Positions 9,401 through 15,174 of a stretch of 40,837 bases of DNA are shown piece after piece. How positions within the stretch are numbered: the first letter of the stretch is position 1; every line of letters begins with the position of its first letter. The notes beneath the pieces are model-generated. The model did no database searches. It saw only the letters and a program-made list of their open reading frames with translations, and was not told where the DNA came from. The stretch comes from SLFT01 sp964493075. GTDB taxonomy: Bacteria > Hydrogenedentota > Hydrogenedentia > Hydrogenedentales > CAITNO01. The position numbers and the translations under genes were made by a program. The stretch lies in NCBI GenBank assembly GCA_964493075.1, contig CAZBNU010000009.1, positions 1 through 40,837 of the forward strand, in the 5' to 3' direction.

Positions 9401-9602
9401 AGAAGCGCTGGCACTTATTCAAGAAGGCACAAAGCGGCTTACGGAACGTCCACGCGGGGATATGCCCGGATTTGTTGCCTGCGAATTTGACCAGGGCCGG
9501 GAAGCAAAATACGTGATGCGCGAGGATGCGGAAGAAACAAACCGGCAGGCGATTCTGGAAGGCAAGCGCATTTATGACCCGCAAGTGGTCGCGTCGGAAT
9601 GA
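6498..9602 (+). CDS. Secreted di-heme propeller protein related to hydrazine synthase alpha subunit
   Basis: A 1034-residue exported protein. ATG 6498 gives a clean signal peptide (MLHRKYPYILTVLFLFSLTAVA) with GGAG just upstream; an in-frame TTG at 6465 is less likely. Residues about 25-165 look like a carbohydrate-binding beta-sandwich. Residues about 320-620 contain TolB/PD40-like propeller repeats (FDGKRVLFSMR, GDIIFSSTR, LMPDGRILYDRWEYVDR). The C-terminal part has two c-type heme motifs, CVGCH (753-757) and CAGCH (806-810), and ends with VVTWIDINATYYPDY, a signature of the hydrazine synthase alpha-like group. Hemes would be attached in the periplasm. Nothing here suggests anammox: the beta/gamma synthase subunits and hydrazine dehydrogenase are absent. 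Such proteins are common and uncharacterised in planctomycete-like bacteria. The substrate is unknown, and a role in polysaccharide oxidation is speculative. Confidence 0.85.
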   Translation: MLHRKYPYILTVLFLFSLTAVADTKLRFDFEAGLDQWRVVDGAFGALRTGRATFHHGNEPYNKEGNYFLSTLETPEGNPDDGYTGYVESAVFILEEPKIYLMVGGGNHPNTYVSLCTLDGAEVCWARGDNAQEMKRHRWDVPELVGKPLFIRVCDQNTGSWGHVTVDDIRVKGTIDKAASETHWKQAKTLREQREARKHLADALLAVNPATVKQSFDDLKLRYPEAYAVMDVADSQLAAFSDRVDALHGLLSNPAATVTPEILEEAAQLLDEKRDLLLRNPLLTQYPILFVVRQQYKPDHHNTATLFQTDEVNTNSFTPGGALKVLDLKTGGTVTTLIATEEGVVRDPEVSFDGKRVLFSMRQNINDNYHIYEMAADGSKQRQLTGAPGVADIDPVYLPEGDIIFSSTREPKYCMCNQHIMANLFRMHGDGANIHQIGKSTLFEGHAALMPDGRILYDRWEYVDRNFGDAQGLWTVNPDGTNHAVYYGNNTWSPGGVIDARPVPGTDQVICVFGSCHDRPWGALALLDTRLAVDGREAVLQTWPSSAIDLVSAGEDREGYGFDNFIPVKPKYEDPYPLDEKYFLCSRMTGNGEEMGIYLVDVFGNETLVHVEAPGCFDPMPLAPRDAAPAVVAKRNYEDKSGSFYVADVYEGTHMQGVARGAVKFLRVVESPEKRFFANPAWGGQGVHRPAINWHSFETKRILGTVPVEADGSAYFEAPADTFVYFQLLDENGMMVQSMRSGVMVQPGEQLGCVGCHEHRLTAPPAFSEKVPLAIRRRPHPLDGWYGEPRLFSFMAETQPVFTKHCAGCHDYGEKAGEKLVLAPDRSETFNAAYNELWRKKYIAAIGAGPSETQPAYSWGSHKSKIVEKICKHHHDVNLSDEEFARVVTWIDINATYYPDYACAYPDNLAGRCPLDNKELHRLGKLTGIDFFKLASFNANQGPQISFDRPELSSCLKNIKDTESREYKEALALIQEGTKRLTERPRGDMPGFVACEFDQGREAKYVMREDAEETNRQAILEGKRIYDPQVVASE

Positions 9603-9647
9603 CCGACCTTGATTTATAGATAGTGAGCAAAGACGTGGTATGATTAC

Positions 9648-9662
9648 GTCATTGCGAAGCAT
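9648..9662 (+). repeat. Isolated left end of hairpin repeat family A
   Basis: CGTCATTGCGAAGC matches the left-arm start of the family A elements seen intact at 24.7 and 38.7 kb, then diverges. It lies 46 bases after the stop of the di-heme protein gene. It may be a decayed half-element or the outer end of the copy at 9826-9907. Confidence 0.5.
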
Positions 9663-9706
9663 AGACTGCTGTTGGCGGCACTTGGCTTAAAAAAGGCGAT
9701 GGAAAA

Positions 9707-9733
9707 CGATTTCGATTTCGATTTCGATTTCGA
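9707..9733 (+). repeat. Hexanucleotide microsatellite (CGATTT)4
   Basis: Four perfect tandem CGATTT units (9707-9730) followed by CGA, in noncoding sequence inside the spacer between the di-heme protein and the mutarotase gene. Possibly slippage-prone. No function is evident. Confidence 0.9.
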
Positions 9734-9825
9734 CAAAGACTTCGTGTAACAACTCGAAATCGCCATCCAAATCGTCGAAAGTGCGCGATTTCTACGTACC
9801 GTATTTTGTTGTAGTCACGATATGC

Positions 9826-9907
9826 TTTCTTGGCAGGCACGTAGCAATCTCCTTGCCTTATGGGCTCGCATGTAACCCAGATTGCTTCGTACCTCGCAAT
9901 GACGGTG
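9826..9907 (+). repeat. Hairpin repeat family A, copy 1 (degenerate left arm)
   Basis: The right arm (9879-9906, from AGATTGCTTCG to AATGACGGT) is identical in sequence to the copy at 24.8 kb. The left arm keeps only its inner part (AGGCACGTAGCAATCT, 9835-9850). The spacer is 28 bases, against 29 in the other two copies. It is intergenic, like the others. Confidence 0.75.
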
Positions 9908-9915
9908 AAAAGTAG

Positions 9916-9962
9916 AAGAGGCATCATTGCCTCTTTGTCACAACGCGGCAAGGATGCCGCGT
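9916..9962 (+). promoter_or_regulatory. Two tandem hairpins in the leader of the RbsD/FucU gene
   Basis: Hairpin 1 pairs AAGAGGCA (9916-9923) with TGCCTCTT (9928-9935) around TCAT and is followed by a few T, so it could be a weak terminator. Hairpin 2 pairs ACGCGGCA (9943-9950) with TGCCGCGT (9955-9962) around AGGA and sits 33 bases before the ATG. The arrangement could attenuate or insulate the gene. There is no U-tract after hairpin 2 and no known riboswitch match. Confidence 0.4.
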
Positions 9963-9995
9963 CTACGTTGGAAATAGCAATCAGGAGAAGTCATT

Positions 9996-10409
9996 ATGTT
10001 GAAACAACAACTTATCCACCCCCAAATCCTCGAGGCGCTTGCGGCGGCCGGGCACGGTTCTAAAATTCTGATTACGGATGGGAACTACCCCGCGAGCACT
10101 ACCATCGGGGACAATGCGGATTTGGTTTACCTGAACCTGAAGCCGGGCATGCCCACGGTTACCGATGTGCTGGAAGTGCTGCTTACGGCCATACCCGTGG
10201 AAGAAGCATCCGTTATGGAACCGGCGGACGGCCCCGAACCGGCCATCTTTGATGAATTCCGCGCCCTGCTGCCCGGCACCCCGCTCACCGGCTATGACCG
10301 GTTCACCTTCTACGAAGAAGCATCAGGGCCGGAAACCTGCCTCCAAATCGTTACCGGCGAACAACGCATCTACGCGAACCTGCTGCTTACCATTGGCGTG
10401 GTGCTGTAG
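9996..10409 (+). CDS. RbsD/FucU family sugar mutarotase
   Basis: Cytoplasmic pyranase/mutarotase, 137 residues, the normal length. The family interconverts pyranose and furanose forms or anomers of ribose or fucose. AAGHGSKILITDGNYP carries the invariant histidine H20 (catalytic in RbsD) and D28, and the C-terminal ITGEQ-like segment with YANLLLTIGVVL is closer to FucU than to RbsD. The start is supported by AGGAG at 9982-9986. No sugar kinase or ABC transporter neighbours are present, so the substrate (L-fucose or D-ribose) cannot be set by context. It converges on an antitoxin-like gene with only 18 bases between the stops. Confidence 0.9.
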   Translation: MLKQQLIHPQILEALAAAGHGSKILITDGNYPASTTIGDNADLVYLNLKPGMPTVTDVLEVLLTAIPVEEASVMEPADGPEPAIFDEFRALLPGTPLTGYDRFTFYEEASGPETCLQIVTGEQRIYANLLLTIGVVL

Positions 10410-10427
10410 AACTCTTGCAAGAACTTC

Positions 10428-10637
10428 TTAGCGCCAAGAAGAGGCCTGATGCTGCAAATCAACTGATGTGTATGACTGACCATGTTCTTTTAATGCGCCT
10501 GCCCAATCCTGCCGCATTTTTCTGTCTTTAGGCGAAACATGTCGAACCATCAGAAATTCTGCAAAATCCCTGACTTCCATTTGGCAATCAGGCGGTAATT
10601 CTTTAACCAATTCTTCAAGGCTTTTTCCACCTGCCAT
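10428..10637 (-). CDS. DUF2281/VapB-like antitoxin, without toxin partner
   Basis: A 69-residue protein whose SLEELVKELPPDCQMEVRDFAEFLM opening and C-terminal WAGALKEHGQSYTSVDLQ tail are typical of DUF2281 proteins, usually the antitoxin partner of a PIN-domain toxin. The ATG at 10637 is chosen over the one at 10655 because AAGGAA lies 6 bases before it. No toxin reading frame follows: the next minus-strand space is taken by the convergent mutarotase gene. It appears to be an orphan antitoxin or the remnant of a toxin-antitoxin module. Confidence 0.75.
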   Translation of the reverse strand: MAGGKSLEELVKELPPDCQMEVRDFAEFLMVRHVSPKDRKMRQDWAGALKEHGQSYTSVDLQHQASSWR

Positions 10638-10703
10638 AAAAGTTCCTTTCATCATCTTTCTTAAATTATAACATGGGACGATCCGGCACAGAAACTTGTT
10701 TTA

Positions 10704-11660
10704 TTACACGCCCGCACCGGCAATACAGGACAGCATCTTCTCCAGTCCGTCTTTGGCGGTTTTTTCGGCGGGCTGTTCCCAATAGCCACGGTGGAAAATC
10801 TCCAGCGACAAAGCGCGTTCGTAACCAATGGCCTTTAAATCCTGCAGGACTTGTGCCAGTGGCAGGATGCCGTCGCCCGGATAAAGGCGGTGTTCGTCGC
10901 CTTGTTCTTCACGGGGCACATCACCCGGCACATCATTCCAATGAAAATTCGCTATGAGACTTCCCTGAATATGTTTTACAGCGTTGAATCCGGAACCACC
11001 CCTGAAGAGGTGGAAGGTATCCATGATCAACGTGGAACCGTCATCGTTGGCGTCAAACGCAACAGCGCATGCTTGCCCGAATCGATACACCCCTTTGAGA
11101 AAGCCGACAAACTCGAAGGCCACGTTGATGTTATAGTCTTCCCGTCCGATACGCATGAGTTCACGGTACATTGCCGCGCCCCATTTCAGGTCAAAGTTTT
11201 CGCGGTCAGGCGCGGGAATGGCCGCCACATAAATGGAGCCCACATCGGCGGAACGGCGCATCCGTTCGCGGGTATCTTTCAGGGACTCCTCAAAGGCTTC
11301 CTTTGTCTCTGGCATGCAGCCCCATAATCCGATGATATTGGGCACATACATGCCCATGTCCTTGATGCGCTTGTTCAGGTCTTTCAGGTTACCGCCGTCT
11401 TTCTCGTAGTCTTCCAGATCGTTTATCCAGAGTTCTATGCCGTCCCAGCCAGCTTCAGCAGTCACCTTGAGTTTTTCCTCCAGCGATGCAGGGCGGATGG
11501 TGCTGGAATTCATCACCAGTGGCCAGGGGCTCACGTTGTTCTGATACCGCTTTTCTGTGTTTGTTGTCGCTTCTTGCGCCATAACAGCTATTGGCAGGGA
11601 CGTACCTGCCGCTGCTGCTGCGGTCAAAAAAGAACGGCGTGTCAGGGCGTCATGTTTCAT
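10704..11660 (-). CDS. Tat-exported TIM-barrel sugar phosphate isomerase/epimerase-like protein
   Basis: A 318-residue protein of the AP-endonuclease-2/xylose isomerase-like barrel superfamily. A twin-arginine signal (TRRSFLTAAAAAG...AVMA) at residues 8-28 sends the folded, probably metal-bound protein to the periplasm. Barrel features include AGWDGIELWINDLEDYEKDGG, the strand VAFEFVGF, LIMDTFHLFRGG with D and H metal-ligand candidates, NFHWNDVPG and the terminal ALSLEIFHRGYW. AGGAG upstream supports the start. It follows the truncated Gfo/Idh-like gene by 24 bases on the same strand and is very likely cotranscribed. Barrel proteins of this type often work with Gfo/Idh/MocA dehydrogenases in polyol or keto-sugar metabolism. 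The exact reaction is unknown. Confidence 0.85.
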   Translation of the reverse strand: MKHDALTRRSFLTAAAAAGTSLPIAVMAQEATTNTEKRYQNNVSPWPLVMNSSTIRPASLEEKLKVTAEAGWDGIELWINDLEDYEKDGGNLKDLNKRIKDMGMYVPNIIGLWGCMPETKEAFEESLKDTRERMRRSADVGSIYVAAIPAPDRENFDLKWGAAMYRELMRIGREDYNINVAFEFVGFLKGVYRFGQACAVAFDANDDGSTLIMDTFHLFRGGSGFNAVKHIQGSLIANFHWNDVPGDVPREEQGDEHRLYPGDGILPLAQVLQDLKAIGYERALSLEIFHRGYWEQPAEKTAKDGLEKMLSCIAGAGV

Positions 11661-11684
11661 CGGGTGTACTCCTGTAAAATTGGT

Positions 11685-12305
11685 TTATGCTGAAATGCGC
11701 TTGTGGGCATCATGCATAATTTCGTGGACTAATGCTACATACTCATGGGCGGGCTGCTGCTGTGATTGCGTTGTCACATCATCGGCATCAAACTGTACTT
11801 CTTTCTGAACGTGGTTATCGTTGGAAACCAGCGTGATATGGTCTTCGAAGATATGGATGCAACCACATTCACCGCGTATGATACAGCCCGTCGTGTTTAT
11901 GAATTCGGCAGTTGAAGTGACCTCAATTCGTATGCCTGATGGAAAGACAATTGTTGTCATCAGGGTGCGGAAAGACTCCGTGTTTCGGGAAATCGCTGGT
12001 ATGACAATGGATTGCATCGTATCTGTTTGCCCGGGTTGCAGGATTTCACAGAGCAGGAGCAATTGTCTTTGGTGGACATCGCTGACTGTAGTGCAGTCAC
12101 CAAGCGAACTACATCCCAGATGTACACTGCCGATTTCTCCGGCAGCAATAAGTTTTCGCGCTGCAGTTACAGCAGGCGAAGATAATACGCCTGTGTTGTC
12201 TTCGGCATCGGGGTTCATAAGTTTTTTGCCTGTTGCCGCGCAAACCAGTCCAGCGGCAGCAATACTGCCGAACTCACGACGTGAAAATGTGTTGTTATAG
12301 ATCAT
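11685..12305 (-). CDS. Tat-exported truncated Gfo/Idh/MocA-like protein lacking the NAD-binding domain
   Basis: A 206-residue protein with a twin-arginine signal (FSRREFGSIAAAGLVCAATG). The region after it, AVTAARKLIAAGEIGSVHLG, resembles the point where the C-terminal domain of Gfo/Idh/MocA dehydrogenases begins. The later strands (PSGIRIEVTSTAEF, GCIIRGECGCIHIFEDHITL) and the helix HEYVALVHEIMHDAHKRIS also fit that domain. Full-length enzymes are about 350-450 residues and start with a GxGxxG Rossmann fold, which is wholly missing. The export signal joins the C-terminal half without a frame break, so it may be a functional non-catalytic derivative rather than simple decay. It precedes the TIM-barrel gene by 24 bases. 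Assignment to this superfamily rests on local patterns and is moderate. Confidence 0.6.
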   Translation of the reverse strand: MIYNNTFSRREFGSIAAAGLVCAATGKKLMNPDAEDNTGVLSSPAVTAARKLIAAGEIGSVHLGCSSLGDCTTVSDVHQRQLLLLCEILQPGQTDTMQSIVIPAISRNTESFRTLMTTIVFPSGIRIEVTSTAEFINTTGCIIRGECGCIHIFEDHITLVSNDNHVQKEVQFDADDVTTQSQQQPAHEYVALVHEIMHDAHKRISA

Positions 12306-12353
12306 AGTGTATCCAGAGAAATACGGGTTTCATAGGTACTGCAGAACTTATAT

Positions 12354-12380
12354 ACTTTACATGATTCGTAAAGGTAAAGT
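12354..12380. promoter_or_regulatory. TTTAC inverted/direct repeat upstream of the Gfo/Idh-like gene
   Basis: ACTTTAC (12354-12360) is mirrored by GTAAAGT (12374-12380), with an additional GTAAAG at 12368-12373. It lies 49 bases upstream of the minus-strand start at 12305 and close to a -10-like TATATA. It is a candidate operator or promoter element, on sequence symmetry only. Confidence 0.3.
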
Positions 12381-12426
12381 ACAAAATGCGGATTCAAAAC
12401 GGACAATAAAAAATGCTCTGGGTATG

Positions 12427-12684
12427 CTATCTGTATATTTCCCGCCGGTGTCCCAAGTCAATTACCAGAATAACCAGCACATTATCGTGGATTTCATAAA
12501 GTACCCTATAATTGCCCACGCGAATACGGTAGGTGTTGGCAATTCCTGTTATTTTTTCCGCGCCGGGCGGCCTGGGTTCATCTTTTAATGCATCTATTGC
12601 TGGACTAATTCGTTTCTGAATTTCTCTTGGCAATTTTCGAAATGACCGCGCTGCATGTGCATTCAGTGAAACGCTATACGTCAT
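12427..12684 (-). CDS. RelE/ParE-family toxin
   Basis: An 85-residue toxin of the RelE fold. The family cleaves mRNA on the ribosome (RelE/YoeB type) or poisons gyrase (ParE type). The core NTYRIRVGNYRVLYEI and the end VIDLGHRREIYR match RelE-like members with the conserved Arg, Tyr and terminal HRR-Y pattern. The ATG abuts the stop of the antitoxin gene (TAAATG), so the pair is translationally coupled. Its usual partner type, Phd/YefM, is directly upstream. Confidence 0.9.
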   Translation of the reverse strand: MTYSVSLNAHAARSFRKLPREIQKRISPAIDALKDEPRPPGAEKITGIANTYRIRVGNYRVLYEIHDNVLVILVIDLGHRREIYR

Positions 12685-12933
12685 TTACAGGTTACACTCC
12701 GTTTTTAGTGTATCCCAATCCACCGGCTTTCCCCGTGTTGCCTTGGATTTCTTTATTGCCTTGATGTCCTGGGCGTCTTCAATGCGTTTCAGCATAGTAT
12801 AGTCTTCAAGCGAAATGATTACGGCCACATCTTTATCACGTCTATGAACAATGATACGGTCGTCACTATATGCCACGCGGTTCAGCAAATCAGCAGCATC
12901 CTTGCGCAATTCACTGGCCGATATTCTGGTCAT
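12685..12933 (-). CDS. Phd/YefM-family antitoxin
   Basis: An 82-residue antitoxin: the N-terminal DNA-binding part (MTRISASELRKDAADLLNRVAYSDDRIIV), a VAVIISLEDYTML strand-helix typical of Phd/YefM, and a charged disordered tail that would wrap the toxin. AAGGA lies 7 bases before the ATG. It is the first gene of the module, and with its toxin it is expected to repress the promoter just upstream, where TGTACA-type sites are visible. Confidence 0.9.
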   Translation of the reverse strand: MTRISASELRKDAADLLNRVAYSDDRIIVHRRDKDVAVIISLEDYTMLKRIEDAQDIKAIKKSKATRGKPVDWDTLKTECNL

Positions 12934-12951
12934 AATGTATTCCTTTTCCGT

Positions 12952-12968
12952 TGTACCTTATGTACATA
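12952..12968. promoter_or_regulatory. Candidate antitoxin operator with TGTACA core
   Basis: TATGTACATA (12959-12968) is a perfect 10-bp palindrome around TGTACA, and a near copy TGTACC lies 9 bases away at 12952-12957. E. coli YefM-YoeB binds repeats with a TGTACA core, so the match to a YefM-type antitoxin is suggestive. A -10-like TATACT on the minus strand is at 12997-13002, upstream of these sites. Confidence 0.5.
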
Positions 12969-13088
12969 TTGTGCATTACATCACTCTTGTATATTAAGTA
13001 TACCACATATCTTCTGATATTCAGAATCGTAGTTCCCGGATGCATTCGAGGTAATGGCGAACATTGTGCGGTAAGGTGACAACCGCCT

Positions 13089-14627
13089 TTACTGGGCCGT
13101 GAGGTCCGCTACAATTCTGAACCCAATATTGCCGTAGCTGTTATTGGCACTTTTCAAGCGATTTGCATGCCTACATGTCCAATTTCCTTCCAACTTCAAC
13201 TTCGAACCACCGCGGACGACGTGGTCTGTCGAACGTGGTGAATTCACCCAGGCGCTTCCATCGGCAGGAGCACCGTCATAATTCTCGTGGTAATCATCCT
13301 CACACCACTCCCAGACATTGCCCGCCATATCATACAGGTTAAAGATATTCGCCCGTTTTTCACCGATGGGATGAGTCATATTCTCACTGTTGGCCGCACA
13401 CCATGCATAATCTCCAATCATTGTATACGCCAAGTCATCGCCCCAATAAAAACGGGTTGCTGTTCCCGCCCTTGCGGCGTACTCCCACTCCGCCTCACTG
13501 GGAAGGCGCACTGTTGCAGGCCCTTGACCGGTATCCACAATATGCGCATTCAGCGCCACGATAAAGTCCTGAACATCATCCCACGATACGCTGTACGCAG
13601 GATAGGCATCTCCAACGCCATTATCTTCGTTGAACATATTGGTTGGCCACGAGTCCATCACGGCAAGCCACTGTTGCTGGGTGATCTCATACTTCCCCAT
13701 CCAGAAGGGCTGCGCCAGGGTCACTGCGTGCTGCGGCTCTTCGTCGCCGCCACTTTCCTGTTCCCCGGGATAGCGCCCCATCATGAAGGTGCCCGCCGGG
13801 ATTTGCACCAGCACCAGTGGCACTTCGCCGGGAAGGGTGATGGTGAATTCCTCGCCGAAACTCGGACAATTATCCGCAACGGTGATGCTTCGCGTTACTT
13901 CTGTCGCCGCATTCCCGCTTTGATCAGACACGTTATATCGAACCACATAAGCGCCCGGCACCAATGTGTTCACAGGGTTTTCAACAACGATGGCGGAGGT
14001 AATGGCGCCGTCACAGGCATCCACGGCGGTAGCGCCCGCATCGCTGTATACGTTGCCGCAGTCAACACTTACAGCGGGTTCCCCAAGCAGGCTAATCACT
14101 GGCGGCGTTAGATCGGGATCGCATTGGCCTGTTTCCCCCTCGCCTTCTCCTGCTTCCCCTTCCGTGGGTTCTCCCTCATTCTCGCCTTCGTTGGGTTCGC
14201 CTTCAGGGGACTCTCCTTCTATTTCGCCTTCCTCCGACAAAACCGTAATGTAATTTTTCCTTGTGGCGCTGTCTGTCGCCCCTTTATTTGTTTTTACAAT
14301 AAGGGAAACTGCGTACTGACCCGGCGCGGCATAGGTATGGTACGTGTGCTGTGCATCTGAAGTTTCCCCGTCCCCGAAATTCCACTCCCAGGACTCAATA
14401 ACCTGTTTTTTGGGGGTAGTGGCAGGCAACAAGAGCGCTTTTGACGCCTCTGCATCAAAAAGCGACTTTTCGATGGTGGACTGGTCCGTGAAAAACACTT
14501 TCAGCGGTGCAGTGCCCTCCCGGATATCCGCATTAAAGGCTGCAACAGGTTTTTTGGGCTTGCAGCCGGTCGTCATCATACAGACTACCGTGAGAAGTAT
14601 AAGAACAAGCGCTAATTTCCGCTTCAT
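13089..14627 (-). CDS. Lipoprotein with PKD, DUF5011/HYR-like and SUMF1 domains
   Basis: A 512-residue secreted protein. The signal peptide ends at a lipobox-like TTGC (C22), so it is probably outer-membrane or periplasmic. Domains in order: PKD (about 28-130, with WNFGDGE at 82-88), an acidic Glu-Gly-Glu linker (about 132-167), an Ig-like DUF5011/HYR module (about 172-252; DAGATAVDACDG, YNVSDQSGNAA) and SUMF1/FGE-sulfatase (about 262-508; IPAGTFMMG, YEITQQQWLAVM, RLPSEAEWEYAAR, YDMAGNVWEWCEDDYH, GFRIVADL). The catalytic Cys pair of formylglycine-generating enzyme is missing; only one Cys (NWTCRHANR) lies near that place. GGAGG 7 bases before ATG 14627 fixes the start. It is a paralogue of the gap-interrupted gene at 5085-6240. 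A role in surface binding or adhesion is a guess. Confidence 0.88.
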   Translation of the reverse strand: MKRKLALVLILLTVVCMMTTGCKPKKPVAAFNADIREGTAPLKVFFTDQSTIEKSLFDAEASKALLLPATTPKKQVIESWEWNFGDGETSDAQHTYHTYAAPGQYAVSLIVKTNKGATDSATRKNYITVLSEEGEIEGESPEGEPNEGENEGEPTEGEAGEGEGETGQCDPDLTPPVISLLGEPAVSVDCGNVYSDAGATAVDACDGAITSAIVVENPVNTLVPGAYVVRYNVSDQSGNAATEVTRSITVADNCPSFGEEFTITLPGEVPLVLVQIPAGTFMMGRYPGEQESGGDEEPQHAVTLAQPFWMGKYEITQQQWLAVMDSWPTNMFNEDNGVGDAYPAYSVSWDDVQDFIVALNAHIVDTGQGPATVRLPSEAEWEYAARAGTATRFYWGDDLAYTMIGDYAWCAANSENMTHPIGEKRANIFNLYDMAGNVWEWCEDDYHENYDGAPADGSAWVNSPRSTDHVVRGGSKLKLEGNWTCRHANRLKSANNSYGNIGFRIVADLTAQ

Positions 14628-14789
14628 ACCGCATCCTCCAAAATCTAAACATATTTTGTGTACACCGGATTTTTAACGGGACTTAATCTTCCGTCTTCTG
14701 AAAAACGACTACCCCTTCAGGATACCACACACAGGCAAAGCAATCGAAACCAATCCCCTCCGCGAGGAAACGCGGGTTTCTTTTATTTG

Positions 14790-14813
14790 GACAGGATTAC
14801 AGGATTTACGGGA
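14790..14813 (+). repeat. Short tandem ACAGGATT(T/A)AC-type motif
   Basis: ACAGGATT occurs twice nearly in tandem, with a third degenerate ACGGGAT. The pattern recalls noncoding GACAGGATTTACAGGAT repeats that I have seen in other bacterial genomes. There is one locus only in this window. Confidence 0.5.
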
Positions 14814-14910
14814 TAGGCCCTTAACTTGGGCTGGCTGACAATTTACTGTAAGTTTGCCGGATGTTTGCCCTTATAACAGCATTTATGAACCAAAAGGAAA
14901 GCACAGCCAC

Positions 14911-14997
14911 GAAGGTGAATTTGTGAACATACTACCACCACTGTCATTCCGGTTTTTATTTTCTGAGGGGAATCAGAAAATAAAAGACCGGAATGAC
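14911..14997 (+). repeat. Hairpin repeat family B, copy 1
   Basis: Arms 14943-14966 and 14973-14997 (outer GTCATTCCGG, inner TTTTATTTTCTGA) pair over about 24 bp with one bulged base around a 6-base loop. About 30 bases of flank on the left (GGTGAATTTG, ACTACCACCACT) also match copy 2 at 24.9 kb, which lies in the opposite orientation. This shows an element larger than the hairpin itself. Confidence 0.75.
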
Positions 14998-15029
14998 GTT
15001 GGGTGTTGATTTTATCTGTAATCTGGATT

Positions 15030-15084
15030 GTGGGCCAAACCCACGACCGAACGATTTTAATGATCGCACTTCGCCACTTGGCTA
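15030..15084 (-). pseudogene. tRNA-like remnant
   Basis: On the minus strand, TAGCCAAGTGGC resembles a tRNA D-arm, GCGAT-CATTAAA-ATCGT an anticodon arm with a 7-base loop, and GTGGG-TTTGG-CCCAC a T-arm. The T-loop is only 5 bases, position 33 is not T, and no acceptor stem can be formed. It is therefore not a working tRNA and may be chance or a decayed gene. Confidence 0.3.
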
Positions 15085-15174
15085 AACTGTCACAAAACTG
15101 GAAACTTTTTATTTGCCTTTGAGAATAGTATCATAAAGCGTAGCAAACTGAGGCAAACCGACAGGAGACGTCCA

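Larger units (their letters stand above)
14628..15174. other. Repeat-rich intergenic spacer
   Basis: This 547-base stretch separates divergent genes and has no convincing coding frame. It holds a small GC hairpin followed by a T-rich run (CCGCG 14760-14764 with CGCGG 14771-14775), a short tandem ACAGGATT motif, hairpin family B copy 1 and a tRNA-like remnant. AGGAG at 15163-15167 at its right end serves the next gene. Confidence 0.8.

Noticed and set aside
6498..9602. Anammox metabolism
   Set aside because: The hydrazine synthase alpha resemblance is to a broad family found outside anammox bacteria, and no other anammox genes are present.
9649..9951. Minus-strand open frame encoding an Asn-Arg repeat
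   Set aside because: The repeat is just the CGATTT microsatellite translated, and the frame runs through hairpin family A. It is not a gene.
10424..10441. Hairpin CTTCTT-AGCGCC-AAGAAG between convergent genes as a terminator
   Set aside because: The stem is short and AT-rich, has no U-tract, and overlaps the antitoxin stop codon.
12307..12588. Plus-strand 93-codon open frame over the toxin gene
   Set aside because: It is antisense to a clear RelE-family toxin and has no family features.
15030..15084. Functional tRNA gene
   Set aside because: The T-loop is too short and there is no acceptor stem, so it is listed only as a possible remnant.
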